The position numbers and the translations under genes are program-made. This document shows positions 49,015 to 58,876 of a stretch of DNA of 64,000 nucleotides, piece after piece. Every line of letters begins with the position of its first letter. The stretch's first letter is position 1. Under the pieces are notes generated by a model, which searched no databases, was not told the DNA's origin, and worked only from the letters and a program-made list of their open reading frames with translations. The stretch comes from JABFRG01 sp046351415 (GTDB taxonomy: Bacteria > Myxococcota_A > Polyangia > Polyangiales > Polyangiaceae), in the NCBI GenBank assembly GCA_046351415.1, contig JAXLYO010000002.1, forward strand, positions 248,001 through 312,000, given 5' to 3'.

Positions 49015-49043
49015 CATTTATGCATCAATGCGCATGGATGCAA
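49015..49043 (-). promoter_or_regulatory. Operator palindrome and promoter of sahR-ahcY
   Basis: A 22-base near-perfect palindrome at 49021-49042 has arms TGCATC and GATGCA around a central ATGCGCAT; only one pair is mismatched. Read leftward, TTGCAT (49043-49038) and TAAATG (49020-49015) are separated by 17 bases and could be -35 and -10. The palindrome thus fills the promoter core, ideal for a repressor. The start point would fall near the ATG at 49007. Confidence 0.6.
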
Positions 49044-49102
49044 GAAAAAGATAAATATGCTTGATTTCACTCGATAATTTCGCCACATGGTGTGGCTCGA
49101 CC

Positions 49103-50965
49103 ATGGACGTGACGAAGGCCCGGCGCGCCCTTTCCATCCTCCTTTGCTTCGTGCCAGGGGCCTTTCTGTGCGTGCTCGATCAAAGGCAGCGGGCAGTCTT
49201 CATCTCGCATTTCCCTCCGAACGAAGTGCGCGCGTACAACGTGATCGCAGCGCTCGTCATGACGTTGTTCTCGTGTCTGCTGCTCCTTTCGGTGCACGAG
49301 CGCGGACGCATGCGGGGGCTCGCGCACGTGCTCCTCGTTCTCGCCGCAGCGGTCCTCGTCGGGTCACAGCAAGACACGTTCAAGCGCTACCAGGCGTTCA
49401 TCGACCACACGGTGATTCTATCCGGCACCACTTTGTGGCCGCCGATGTGGGAGCACTTTCGAACCTCCCCCGCGCGCTTTTTCGCCTCCTACGGCGTCCC
49501 GATCGGGACGGCCATCGCCCTCCCCTTCGTCCTGCGTTGGCTACGTGGACCGCGAGAGCCGAAAAAGGCGCCTCGCTTTTGTTGGGATGTTGCATGCATC
49601 GCCATGATGGCGATGTGCTTCGTTGGCCCCGACCGGTTCGCACGCCAAGGCATGCCGCCCGAAGCGCTCTACCTTTCCGGCCTCGGACAAGGAGCGCGCG
49701 CTCACTGGGACCACAACGAAACAGTGCGCCGCCTCCATCCGGGAGCCCGCATCCCACAGCCCGTTCCACCGCTTTCGGCCTCCCCGTCCAAGCCGCGAAG
49801 TGTCCTCATGGTCGTCAACGAATCGGTGCGCTTCAAGAGCGTATGCACGGCGTACGAGAAGCATTGCCCGGTGAACCCGTTCTCGAACCAGGCCGCGAAG
49901 GACCGCATCCCGTTCATGCAGATGCGTTCGATGGATTCGACGACGACGATCTCGATTGGCATCATGTGGACAGGGCTGCTGCCCACCGCCACGCGCGAAG
50001 AAATGACCACGGTGCCGCTCATCTGGGAATACGCACATGCGGCGAAGATCCCAACGGCATACTGGACGTCGCAAAACGTCCTCTTCGGCAACCAAGGTCG
50101 GTGGCTCGAGAACCTCCCATTCGACCGAAGCATCAATGCGACGGAACTCGAGGAGAACGCCTCTCTCGATGCCGGCGCCGAAGACACGAAACTGTTCGAT
50201 CACGTCATCGGAGAACTCCCGAAGATGCCCGACCCGTTCTTCGGAGTCGTGCACCTATCGAACACGCACTACCCGTATCTCATTGACGACAAGGACGCGC
50301 CATTCCAACCCGAAGGCGACGATTCGGGGCCTATCAATCACGACAAGCTCCTCAATCGCTACCACGACGCCATCTATCATCAGGACCGTGGTTTCAGCCG
50401 CCTCATCGAGGCCGTGCACGCGAGCGCCCGCCCCATCACCATCTTCTACATCTCCGATCACGGCGAGCAGATGCACGAACACGGACCGCACGGCCACACC
50501 GGCAGCCTGCACGAACCCGAGGTCCACGTGCCGGCCTGGGTGGACACGCCGCCTGGCACGCTCACCGCGGCGGAACGCGCTTCACTCGTGAGCCTCCGCG
50601 ATCGCGCGCTCTTGCAGATCGACGTGATGCCGACGCTGCTCGACTTGCTCGGCCTCCTCGACGAGCCCAACCTGGCTCCGTTCCGTCGCAAAATGGCGGG
50701 CGAGAGCCTCCTTCGCGGTGGGAGCCCGGAGGCGACGCCGCGCTTCATCACGAACTGCATGTCGATGTGGGGGTGTTCCTTCCAAAATTGGGGCGCCATC
50801 GTCGGGACACGAAAGCTGATTGCGCATCAGTCGAATGCCGGCTGGCGCTGTTTCGACGCGCGGACCGACCCGGAGGAGGAACACGATCTTCCCGCTAGCG
50901 CTTGTGCCGACATCCTCCCCCTCGCAGAAACCGCGCTCGAGGGTTACGGAAAAACGCCTTTTTGA
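49103..50965 (+). CDS. Membrane enzyme of the sulfatase/phosphoethanolamine-transferase superfamily
   Basis: About 620 residues. The first ~185 residues hold several transmembrane segments (LSILLCFVPGAFLCVLD; VIAALVMTLFSCLLLLSV; LAHVLLVLAAAVLVG). The periplasmic part is an alkaline-phosphatase-type domain: LMVVNESVRFKSV (metal Glu), a Thr-rich STTTISIGIMWTG that may supply the nucleophile, VHLSNTHYPY, and the strongly diagnostic YISDHGEQMHEHGPHGHT. This plan resembles EptA/LtaS-like enzymes that move phosphoethanolamine or phosphoglycerol onto envelope molecules. The start at 49103 begins the hydrophobic region; 49061 is the alternative. Substrate unknown. It is divergent from sahR. Confidence 0.8.
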   Translation: MDVTKARRALSILLCFVPGAFLCVLDQRQRAVFISHFPPNEVRAYNVIAALVMTLFSCLLLLSVHERGRMRGLAHVLLVLAAAVLVGSQQDTFKRYQAFIDHTVILSGTTLWPPMWEHFRTSPARFFASYGVPIGTAIALPFVLRWLRGPREPKKAPRFCWDVACIAMMAMCFVGPDRFARQGMPPEALYLSGLGQGARAHWDHNETVRRLHPGARIPQPVPPLSASPSKPRSVLMVVNESVRFKSVCTAYEKHCPVNPFSNQAAKDRIPFMQMRSMDSTTTISIGIMWTGLLPTATREEMTTVPLIWEYAHAAKIPTAYWTSQNVLFGNQGRWLENLPFDRSINATELEENASLDAGAEDTKLFDHVIGELPKMPDPFFGVVHLSNTHYPYLIDDKDAPFQPEGDDSGPINHDKLLNRYHDAIYHQDRGFSRLIEAVHASARPITIFYISDHGEQMHEHGPHGHTGSLHEPEVHVPAWVDTPPGTLTAAERASLVSLRDRALLQIDVMPTLLDLLGLLDEPNLAPFRRKMAGESLLRGGSPEATPRFITNCMSMWGCSFQNWGAIVGTRKLIAHQSNAGWRCFDARTDPEEEHDLPASACADILPLAETALEGYGKTPF

Positions 50966-50990
50966 CGCCTAACCACGTTAGCATACGGCC

Positions 50991-53900
50991 ATGAGTGAGA
51001 CGTCGGACAAGGACCGAAGCAGTGCCAAGCTCGCACGTGCAAGAGGTCCTTCGGAGCCTCATCGCGAAGAGCTGAAGAGCATCGACCTCACGGAGGAACT
51101 CGACGAAGACCTTTCGGAACCCGCGATCGACGTCGACGACGATTCACTCGTCGAGATCCCGCCCGACTCGTTCTCGGTCGACAACTTGCTCGCGCTTACC
51201 GGCGAGGAAGACGCGTTCGACATCGACGAACACGCGCGCTCGCTGAAGAAAGCCGCGGGGCCCAAAAAGAAGGAGCCGCCAGCACCGCGAAGGCCCCCGA
51301 CCGTGGCCATTCCGACACCGTTCGACCTGGGCGCGAGACGCCCTCAGGCGGAGCTTTCGCCGACACCGATTGCACTTGCTCTCCTCGAAGGCGACGAGGT
51401 CCGTGTCTCCCGTTCCGCACCGCCGCCACCGAGGCGCCCAGATGGAAAGCCCTCGCAGGGGCCGCCGCCGCTCACGATCAAACGGCCGAAGCCCCCACTT
51501 TCGGAAGGCTCGCCGACGGGCTTCTCGACGGTCGAGGGAGGAGCCGCGACGGAGGTGATGGACCTCCTGCTCGCGCGCATCGCTGTCCTCGAAACGACGG
51601 AGGACCCGGTCGGGCTCTCTCGCGCACACCTGGAGCTGGCCATCGCTGGAGAGCTCGTCGGCGACGACGTTCGGGTCGACGCACACCTCGCAGCTGCGCT
51701 CAAAGTGAATCCGAACATGCAGGTAGCGCACGGCATCGTGCGTCGAAGGCTGCACGGTCGCACCGCACTTCCGGGAATGATCTCCCACCTCGACAAGGAG
51801 CTCGCTCACGCGACGGTCGACGCTTCGGTTATCGGTCTCATCGCCGAACGGGCGCGTTTGCTCGACGCGCAAGGAGAGTCCACCGAGGAGATCGCGCGCG
51901 CATGGGAACGCGTGCTGCAAAAATCGCCGCACCACTCCGCCGCATTGAAGGGCCTCGAGGTGCAGTACTTGCGCGCGCTCGATCCGATGGCGCCGGAAAC
52001 CTACGAAGTCTACGCGAACCACCTATCGCGCATGGCGGACGCCTACGGAGCTCAGCCCGACCTCGCGGCATGGCTGCACACGGAGCGTGCGCGCATTCTC
52101 GAGCGCGTGCTGGGTCGTACGGAAGAGGCCCGAGGTGCGCTGGAGCGCGCGCTGGAGCTCGATCCGGGCATTGGTCCCGTGCGCAGCCACGTCGTACGCT
52201 TTCTCGGCGCCCACGACGATGCCGTCACTCTCTGTCGCATGCTCGATCAAGAAGCGCTCCTTGAAGGACGCGGCGCTCGCTCCGCCCAACTCGAGCTGGA
52301 TGCAGCCTGCATCGCGAAAGATCGCCTCAAGGACGACGCGCGCGCCATCCAACTCCTCGAGCGCGCGGCCGGCCGTGCCCCCACTTCCCCGCTCGTCGAT
52401 CGACGCGTCCAAGACGAGCTCGTCGCCATGTACGAGAGTTCCAGTCAGTGGCGCGACGCGATCCGCGCGCGACGTACGCGTCTCACGATGCTGACCGACC
52501 AAGGCCAAGTCGGCTACGAGCTTCGAAAGCTCGCATCGATCGCGGAGCGCATCGGAGATTTCGACAGCGCCATCGCAGACTTGAAACACGCCGCCGCGCT
52601 CGCTCCGGACGACGAGACGCTGACAGAGACGCTCGACCGATTGCTCGCGCGAACCGAACGTCATCCCGAACGACTCGAACTCTGGCTGGAAGAAAGCGAG
52701 CGCCTCAAAGACTCGGCCTCGAAGAGCGCCAAAGCGCTTCTCCGCGCGGCCAAGGTGGCCGAACAAATCGACGATCAAGAAGAGGCGCTCTCGCATTTGA
52801 CGGCAGCCCGGCAGAGGGCCCCGGGAGACTCGGAGGCGGTGGACGAACTCGCTCGCCTTCTCACCCCTGCCCCGTCCGAACGTCTCGACACCGAAGTACG
52901 TTCGCTGATCGATCTCTACGCCCAGGCGGCCATGAAGGCGCCCGATCCGGCACGCAAGGTAGCCTATCTCGAGAAGACCGCGCTCTTCTGGGAAGACGTT
53001 CTCGGCGAGCCGCGCCGCGCAGCGCGCATCTACGAAGAGATCCTCCTGCTCGACCCGGGTCGGCGCAACGCTATCCTCGGCCTGCACCGCACGGGAGCGA
53101 AAGCGGGTGACGCGAAGGCCGTGGCCGCAGCCCTCCTCGAAGAGGCGAATCAGACGACCGAGGACCGCGAATCCGCCGCGCTTCGCATCCGCGCGGCGCA
53201 AACCCTCGCGACCGTCGACCCCTCGCGTGCAATCACGCTGGTCACCTCTGTCCTGACGAAGGACGAAGCGAACCACGAGGCGCGCGTGCTTGAAACGCGC
53301 CTCCACGAGGATGCCGGGCGCTTCACCCTTGCTGCAGAGTCACTGCGCGCGCGCATCGATCTCGCACACACGCGAACCGAAAAGGTGAAACTTTGGCTCG
53401 CGCTCGCACACGTCCAAGAGAGCCAGCTCCAAGCGCCGGAGGAGGCCCTCGCATCGCTCAAAGCAGCCCGCGCCCTCGACCCCTCACACCTCGTTCCGCC
53501 GGCGGAGATCGCGCGCATTTTGACGGAGCTCGGCGACTACTCGGCGCTCCGCACCGCCCTGGAGGGCCTCGCTCAGAATGCTCAAACGCCCGACGAGCGA
53601 GCGATGTACCTCCTTCGAGCGGGTGAGATCGAAGAGCTCCGCGGCGGCGACGACGCCGCAGCAGCGAAGCTCTACGTGCAGGCGCTCACCGAAGCACCGC
53701 ACGACGACCTCATTGGCGACCGTCTCGATCGCGTCCTCTGCCGTCGCAGTCGCAAAGCGCTCGATCAGGACGCCTCGCTTCGCGGGCAAGGTGTCGGCCT
53801 CGGCGAACGCATCACGCTCCTCGGCAAGCGCCTGGAGCGCACCACGGGCCCCGAGCGCGATCGTAGCCGTCACCGCGTTCTCTCGCTCGAGCTCGCCGAC

Positions 53901-56699
53901 CTCCTCATGGAAGTGGGGCAAGACATCCCCCGCGCCACCAGTCTGCTCGAGTCGGTGCTTTCGCAGGACCCAGCATCGGTGCCCGCACTTCGAAGCCTGG
54001 AGGTCTTGCTCCGCCGAAGCGGCGAGTGGGCTCGTCTTGCCCAGGTGCTCTCCCTGCAGGGTCAGAACTTCGTCGATGCGCGAGCGCGCATGGGCTCGCT
54101 TTGGGCCCTTGCCGCCATCGAGGAATGGCGTCTCGAGTCGAACGAAGACAGCGACACATACCGTCGCATTTTGTCTCTCGACCCGACCGACCCGAGCGCG
54201 CTCGAAGCCATGCTGCGAAGGTCGTACTTCCATGCAAGGCGTGGCGACATCGCAGCCCGCGACCAGGTCATTGCAGCCCTGCGAGCCTTCACGGCGCTGT
54301 CCAGCGACGACTCCGGAAGACTCATCGGAGAAGTGCAGCTGGCACTCATCTTGGAGAGTTGGGGCCAAGGTCATGCGGAGCTGCTCCGCGAAGCACTCGA
54401 ACGCTATCGCGTGGCCCTCGCACTCGACACGGAAAGCGTCACCGCAGCGACCGGTCTCGCGCGGCTCGCCAATCGCCTGAACGACGTCCCTGGTGCGGTC
54501 GCCGCCGCCATTTCTCTCGCGTCGCTCTCTCGCCAAAAGCCCAACGCCAGAGCCCGCTACCTGCACGACGCGGCATCGCTCCTCCTCTCCGACTCGGCGG
54601 ACGAGCATCTCGGCAGCTTGAAGGCTCGTGGTGACCGCGCGGCTCTCCTCCTCGAAGAAGCCATCGACATCGATCCGGATTCGGTGCCCGTCGCGGCCTC
54701 GCTCGCCACACTTCGTCAGTCTCGCGGCGAACACCTCGCGCTCGTGGACTCGCTGCGGAGCACATTGCTCAAGGCAACCTCGCCCGACGCGATCGTCATG
54801 CTCGGCACGGAGATCGCTGCCGTTGCGCGTGATGAACTCCGCAATCTTCCGATCGCCATCGAAGCGATGCAGAAGGTTCGACAGACGGCTCCCAAGCACA
54901 CGCCTTCCTTGCTCACGCTCTCGGAGCTCTATATCGCAGCTCGCCAGTGGGATGCGGCCACCGAAGTCCTCGAAACGGTCGCGAGTCCCGAGCATGACGC
55001 ACAGGCCCGCCTCACCGCGTTGTTTGCGCTCGCCCGCATCTACGAGAAGATCACGAAATCTCTCAAAGATGCGGAGCGCACGCTGCGTGTGGCCGTCGAA
55101 CTCGACCCCGATGGTCCTCGCGCCATTCGTGCCCTTCTACGCAGGCTCGCCAACAAGGCACACGAACCCGCAGAAGAAGGAGATACCAAAGACCACCGCG
55201 GCGAGATGGCCGATCTCCTCGAACGACTCGCCAACGTCGAACGAGACGTTGCTACGAAGACGGACGTGCTGCTCGAGCTCGCAGACATGCGCGTGCAACT
55301 GTCGGAAACGGGACATGCCGAGCGCGCCCTCATCGAGGCTATCGCCATTTCTCCGGACAACGCGGTGGCGTTCACCAAACTCGCGCGGCTCTTCAAGTCG
55401 GACCCCACATCCTACGCAAGGGCGCTTCTCCAAGTCGTCGCACGAGGTAAAGAGCGCGGGATTTCGAATGCGCGCTGGCTCGCGACTCTTGGCCACATCG
55501 AAATCGACAAGCTTGGTCGCGTTCGCGAGGGCGTGAGCCACCTGAAGCAAGCCATCGCACTCGACGACACACTCTACGAGTATCGGTTCGAACTCGCATC
55601 TGCTCTTGCCCGTATGGGCTCGAACGAGGAGGCGTGCCGCACGCTGTTCGATATGTTGAAGCCAGACCCGAAGCCGCTTCTCTCCGTGGCCGACCCTGCT
55701 GCGGCTCTCGATTTGCTCGAGCGCACGCTGAACGCGGAGCGCCGTCCCGAAGAGGCGATCGTCCTCAGCGAGCTCCGCGCCATCACGGGCGACCTCGATG
55801 AGGGTCGCCAGACGTGGCTGCGCGACCGTCGTCTGCCGCAGCTCGACGTCCATCACACGCCGTTCGACCGCACCTTCCTCATCGGCAATGTCCTGCCGAA
55901 GCCTGCGGCGCATGTGCTGCTCGACGTCGCCGCCGCAGTGTCCGGTCTCGAGAGCCGCGTGTTGCGAGCCGATCTGACCGACCTCGGGATTGCCAGCCGA
56001 GACCGCGTCCGTGGTGCGCATCCGACCCGTGCGCTCCTCGACCGCGTGGCCCGCGCGCTCTCCGTGACGGGCATCGAGCTCGTCGTCACGCCGACCGTCA
56101 ATCGCACGCGCGTGCTCATTCAGGACGAACCTTGGGTCGTCGTGCCGCAGAAGCTGCTCGACCTGCCGGAACCGACGCAGCTCGCCTCGATGGCCCGCGC
56201 TGTCGCGAAGATCGCCTTCTCGGTACCCTGGCTCGAAGAGCTGCCTCCGCCGCACATCGAGGCCTATCTCGTGGCGTGCGCGAGGCTCGTCGCGCCCAAC
56301 TACGGTCGCGAGGACATCGACGTGATTTCCGCGCGTCTCGTCAGCCAATACGAACCGCTCGTGTCGAAGAACATTTCGCGCAAACAGCGAAAGGCGCTCG
56401 AAGAGCTCGTCCCGAGACTCGCGAGCTCCGAGGCCCGATTGATTCCAATCGAAGCCTTGACGGGGGCTCTCGCGCACGCCGAGCTTCGCACGGCGTACCT
56501 CGTGACGGGTGACCTCCTCGCCACGATCGACGAGCTCCGAGGCATGGATGCCAAGTTCCTCAAGGCAACCGCGAGCCCCGGCCGAGCCGCTCTCACCGCC
56601 GTGCTCGGGCATCGGTTCGCCGGGGACGTGAGCCGATTTGCCCTGACCCCCGAGGCGACGGCCCTCAGGCGACGGGTCGGGGCGACCTGGGCCGGCTGA
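50991..56699 (+). CDS. Giant TPR-repeat protein, 1902 aa
   Basis: A soluble, very long protein. Residues 1-~190 are acidic then Pro/Arg-rich and likely disordered (DLTEELDEDLSEPAIDVDDD). From about 200 to about 1620 it is almost continuous TPR-like helical pairs, with repeated Ala-Leu-Glu-Leu-Asp-Pro turns (LERALELDPGIGPVRSH, TAARQRAPGDSEAVDELARL). The last ~280 residues form a distinct domain (RTFLIGNVLPKPAAHVLLDV, LPPPHIEAYLVACARLVAPNY). No signal peptide or membrane helix is seen. It lies 25 bases after the membrane phosphatase-type gene. The scaffold function is inferred from repeats; partner unknown. Confidence 0.9.
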   Translation: MSETSDKDRSSAKLARARGPSEPHREELKSIDLTEELDEDLSEPAIDVDDDSLVEIPPDSFSVDNLLALTGEEDAFDIDEHARSLKKAAGPKKKEPPAPRRPPTVAIPTPFDLGARRPQAELSPTPIALALLEGDEVRVSRSAPPPPRRPDGKPSQGPPPLTIKRPKPPLSEGSPTGFSTVEGGAATEVMDLLLARIAVLETTEDPVGLSRAHLELAIAGELVGDDVRVDAHLAAALKVNPNMQVAHGIVRRRLHGRTALPGMISHLDKELAHATVDASVIGLIAERARLLDAQGESTEEIARAWERVLQKSPHHSAALKGLEVQYLRALDPMAPETYEVYANHLSRMADAYGAQPDLAAWLHTERARILERVLGRTEEARGALERALELDPGIGPVRSHVVRFLGAHDDAVTLCRMLDQEALLEGRGARSAQLELDAACIAKDRLKDDARAIQLLERAAGRAPTSPLVDRRVQDELVAMYESSSQWRDAIRARRTRLTMLTDQGQVGYELRKLASIAERIGDFDSAIADLKHAAALAPDDETLTETLDRLLARTERHPERLELWLEESERLKDSASKSAKALLRAAKVAEQIDDQEEALSHLTAARQRAPGDSEAVDELARLLTPAPSERLDTEVRSLIDLYAQAAMKAPDPARKVAYLEKTALFWEDVLGEPRRAARIYEEILLLDPGRRNAILGLHRTGAKAGDAKAVAAALLEEANQTTEDRESAALRIRAAQTLATVDPSRAITLVTSVLTKDEANHEARVLETRLHEDAGRFTLAAESLRARIDLAHTRTEKVKLWLALAHVQESQLQAPEEALASLKAARALDPSHLVPPAEIARILTELGDYSALRTALEGLAQNAQTPDERAMYLLRAGEIEELRGGDDAAAAKLYVQALTEAPHDDLIGDRLDRVLCRRSRKALDQDASLRGQGVGLGERITLLGKRLERTTGPERDRSRHRVLSLELADLLMEVGQDIPRATSLLESVLSQDPASVPALRSLEVLLRRSGEWARLAQVLSLQGQNFVDARARMGSLWALAAIEEWRLESNEDSDTYRRILSLDPTDPSALEAMLRRSYFHARRGDIAARDQVIAALRAFTALSSDDSGRLIGEVQLALILESWGQGHAELLREALERYRVALALDTESVTAATGLARLANRLNDVPGAVAAAISLASLSRQKPNARARYLHDAASLLLSDSADEHLGSLKARGDRAALLLEEAIDIDPDSVPVAASLATLRQSRGEHLALVDSLRSTLLKATSPDAIVMLGTEIAAVARDELRNLPIAIEAMQKVRQTAPKHTPSLLTLSELYIAARQWDAATEVLETVASPEHDAQARLTALFALARIYEKITKSLKDAERTLRVAVELDPDGPRAIRALLRRLANKAHEPAEEGDTKDHRGEMADLLERLANVERDVATKTDVLLELADMRVQLSETGHAERALIEAIAISPDNAVAFTKLARLFKSDPTSYARALLQVVARGKERGISNARWLATLGHIEIDKLGRVREGVSHLKQAIALDDTLYEYRFELASALARMGSNEEACRTLFDMLKPDPKPLLSVADPAAALDLLERTLNAERRPEEAIVLSELRAITGDLDEGRQTWLRDRRLPQLDVHHTPFDRTFLIGNVLPKPAAHVLLDVAAAVSGLESRVLRADLTDLGIASRDRVRGAHPTRALLDRVARALSVTGIELVVTPTVNRTRVLIQDEPWVVVPQKLLDLPEPTQLASMARAVAKIAFSVPWLEELPPPHIEAYLVACARLVAPNYGREDIDVISARLVSQYEPLVSKNISRKQRKALEELVPRLASSEARLIPIEALTGALAHAELRTAYLVTGDLLATIDELRGMDAKFLKATASPGRAALTAVLGHRFAGDVSRFALTPEATALRRRVGATWAG

Positions 56700-56777
56700 C
56701 GCGCCGAACAATGGCGGATTGACCGGGTAGCCTGGGATCGGCTAAGACGAGCCCTCTTCTCGACGAGGTAAAAAGTC

Positions 56778-56999
56778 ATGCGCGGATATTTGCAAGGTGC
56801 CCTGAAGATCGCCCCCAACGAAACCCAAACGGAGTTTGCGTCTCTCAGCCGCACGCGTCGTTCGAAGCTTGCCGCGGCAGCGCAGACGACCCTCGTGAAG
56901 GCCGACCAGTGGGCTCGCGGCGAAGCCATTGCTCCGGAAGTCGCCTCGGCGCTCGAGAAGGGCGTGACGGGCCGCAAGAAGACCGCCGCGAAGAAGTAG
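56778..56999 (+). CDS. Small basic protein, 73 aa
   Basis: Begins at ATG 56778 with GAGG ten bases upstream. The sequence is helical and ends in a Lys/Arg/Ala tail (VTGRKKTAAKK), like a small nucleic-acid-binding or phasin-type protein. The first half has SLSRTRRSKLAAAAQTTL. No family recognised. It is set apart from the TPR gene by 78 bases and lies convergent to serC. Base use and ribosome site support it as real. Confidence 0.6.
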   Translation: MRGYLQGALKIAPNETQTEFASLSRTRRSKLAAAAQTTLVKADQWARGEAIAPEVASALEKGVTGRKKTAAKK

Positions 57000-57100
57000 T
57001 TCTTCGGCAGGTCCCCACCCACGCCGCAAGGGTGCTCAGCGCGCTTGCGGCTTTCGTGCGTTTGTCGCCGAGAAGCAGGGGGCTCCGGAGCTCGGGCCGC

Positions 57101-58219
57101 TCAGACCGTCTTCGCGAACGAGTCCATGTAATCGCAGAGCGCCTCGACCCAGGAGAGAGGCACGGCGTTGTACATCGACACGCGAATGCCGCCGACGCTG
57201 CGGTGACCTTTCAGGCCGTGCATTCCCTTCGCTTTGGCACCTTCCAGAAATGCCTTTTCGATTTCTGGCGAGGGCAGGCGAAAGACCGCGTTCATGTACG
57301 AGCGACTGCCGGGACGAACGGGGCACCGGTAGAGGTCCGGATGGCGCATCACCGCGGCGTAGAGAGCCTCGCCCTTCTTCTGGTTGCGGCGCGCCATTTC
57401 CTCGGTCCCGCCTTCGTCGACGAGCCAGCGCAGAACATTGCGTACCAAGTACACGGAGAACACCGCCGGAGTATTCGTGCGAGAGTCCTGCTCCATCGCG
57501 ACGTCGTAGCGGAGCGCCGTCGGCAAGTCTTTGCGACCACCGGCGATGAACGACTTCTTCACGATGGCGACGCAAAGGCCGCTCGGACCTACGTTCTTTT
57601 GCGCCCCGGCATAGATGAACGAGAACGGGCGCACATCGATGGGACGCCACAAAAAGTCGCTCGACATATCGCAGACGAGGGGGACATCGGGGCGTCCGAG
57701 CGGTAGAGGCTCATCGTGCCCGTATTGTAGACCGTGGATCGTCTCGTTGCTCGTGAGATGAAGGTAGGCGCAGGACGCGGGCAGCGCGATGTCGCCACCA
57801 CGAACGACTTCGGTGTACGCACCGCCCGCATCTTTCTCGGCCACGGACGAGCTGACCCGTGCCCCGCCACCGAGGAGCTTCGCGACGCTCACGGCCTCGC
57901 TCAGGGCCTTCTCGCCCCACGTACCTTGAACGACGTAGTGTGCCTCCCCGCCCGCGGGCAAGAACGCCATCGGCAACGCCGCGAATTGCAGTGAGGCCCC
58001 GCCGTGGAGGAACAAGACCTCGTGCGTGTCCGGCAGGTCCAGGACCTTCGCAAAAAGGGCTTTCGTCTCCGCGTGGACCGCGTCATAGGTCGACCCTCGA
58101 TGACTGTGCTCGAGAATGCTCATGCCGGTTCCGCCGAAATCGCACATCTCCCGAGCGGCCTCTTCGAGGGCTCGCAACGGAAGGGTCCCGGGTCCAGCAC
58201 CGAAATTCATGACGCGCAT
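57101..58219 (-). CDS. serC: Phosphoserine aminotransferase
   Basis: Transfers amino from glutamate to 3-phosphohydroxypyruvate in serine synthesis. The N-terminus VMNFGAGPGTLPLRAL and SILEHSHRGSTYDAV are typical, as are FLHGGASLQFAALPMAFL and the PLP lysine in YAGAQKNVGPSGLCVA. The substrate-phosphate site GHRSVGGIRVSMYNAVP is near the C-terminus. It has 372 residues. It is divergent from the SCP2-like gene, with 39 bases between starts. No serA or serB is in view. Confidence 0.97.
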   Translation of the reverse strand: MRVMNFGAGPGTLPLRALEEAAREMCDFGGTGMSILEHSHRGSTYDAVHAETKALFAKVLDLPDTHEVLFLHGGASLQFAALPMAFLPAGGEAHYVVQGTWGEKALSEAVSVAKLLGGGARVSSSVAEKDAGGAYTEVVRGGDIALPASCAYLHLTSNETIHGLQYGHDEPLPLGRPDVPLVCDMSSDFLWRPIDVRPFSFIYAGAQKNVGPSGLCVAIVKKSFIAGGRKDLPTALRYDVAMEQDSRTNTPAVFSVYLVRNVLRWLVDEGGTEEMARRNQKKGEALYAAVMRHPDLYRCPVRPGSRSYMNAVFRLPSPEIEKAFLEGAKAKGMHGLKGHRSVGGIRVSMYNAVPLSWVEALCDYMDSFAKTV

Positions 58220-58258
58220 GATGGAGTTCTATAGCCCGCTTTCTGGTAGACGGGGAGC

Positions 58259-58876
58259 ATGAGTTCGCCTCTCCGTATCGACGCGATCAACCTCCGCGAC
58301 TTCATCGTCCAGGACTTTCCGCGCATCCACAGTGAGCTCGTCCCCCAGACGGCGCAAGGTTCGTTCGTCGTCCGCATCGAGCTCCGGGGAGAAGGCACGT
58401 TCAAGCTCGAGGTCTCGGGCTCGAAACTCACCGTGAGCACCCAGTTCGTCCCGCGCCCGGACGCCTGGGTCTCCCTCGATGCAGCCGCGGCCGACGCGTT
58501 CTTCAGCGCATTTCTGAAGAGCGGCAAAGTGCTCTCGACGCCGCCCGTTCTCCTCACCGACCCGCGCCTACTCAAAAACCTGTGCATGGCCTCAGCGCAC
58601 CTGTCGTTCGAGCTACGCGACTTTCGCGAAGCCCCCGACGCCCCACCTCGCAAGTTCACCGCCGAGGCAGCGGTCGGGACCGCAGCCGCAAAAAAGGTGG
58701 CCGGAGACGCCGCAGACGTCACCGTGCGCGCAGGCGAGCGCACACTCCTCGCCCTCGCCAGCGCGAAGATGGCGCCGGAAGACGCTCTCTCCGACGGTGA
58801 CGTGGAACTCACTGGCAAGAAGTTCGTGGCGATGCAGCTTGCCCTCGCCTTCGCTCCCTTCTTCAAGAAGCCTTGA
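58259..58876 (+). CDS. SCP2-like domain protein, 205 aa
   Basis: A soluble protein with a repeating beta-alpha pattern that resembles sterol-carrier (SCP2) folds: GTFKLEVSGSKLTVSTQFVP, then WVSLDAAAADAFFSAFLKSG and a second half with DVTVRAGERTLLALASAKM. The signature is weak; I would expect lipid or hydrophobic-ligand binding at most. It has no signal peptide. Its stop overlaps the next start (TTGA), so it belongs to a unit with two small lipoproteins and probably fmt. Confidence 0.5.
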   Translation: MSSPLRIDAINLRDFIVQDFPRIHSELVPQTAQGSFVVRIELRGEGTFKLEVSGSKLTVSTQFVPRPDAWVSLDAAAADAFFSAFLKSGKVLSTPPVLLTDPRLLKNLCMASAHLSFELRDFREAPDAPPRKFTAEAAVGTAAAKKVAGDAADVTVRAGERTLLALASAKMAPEDALSDGDVELTGKKFVAMQLALAFAPFFKKP

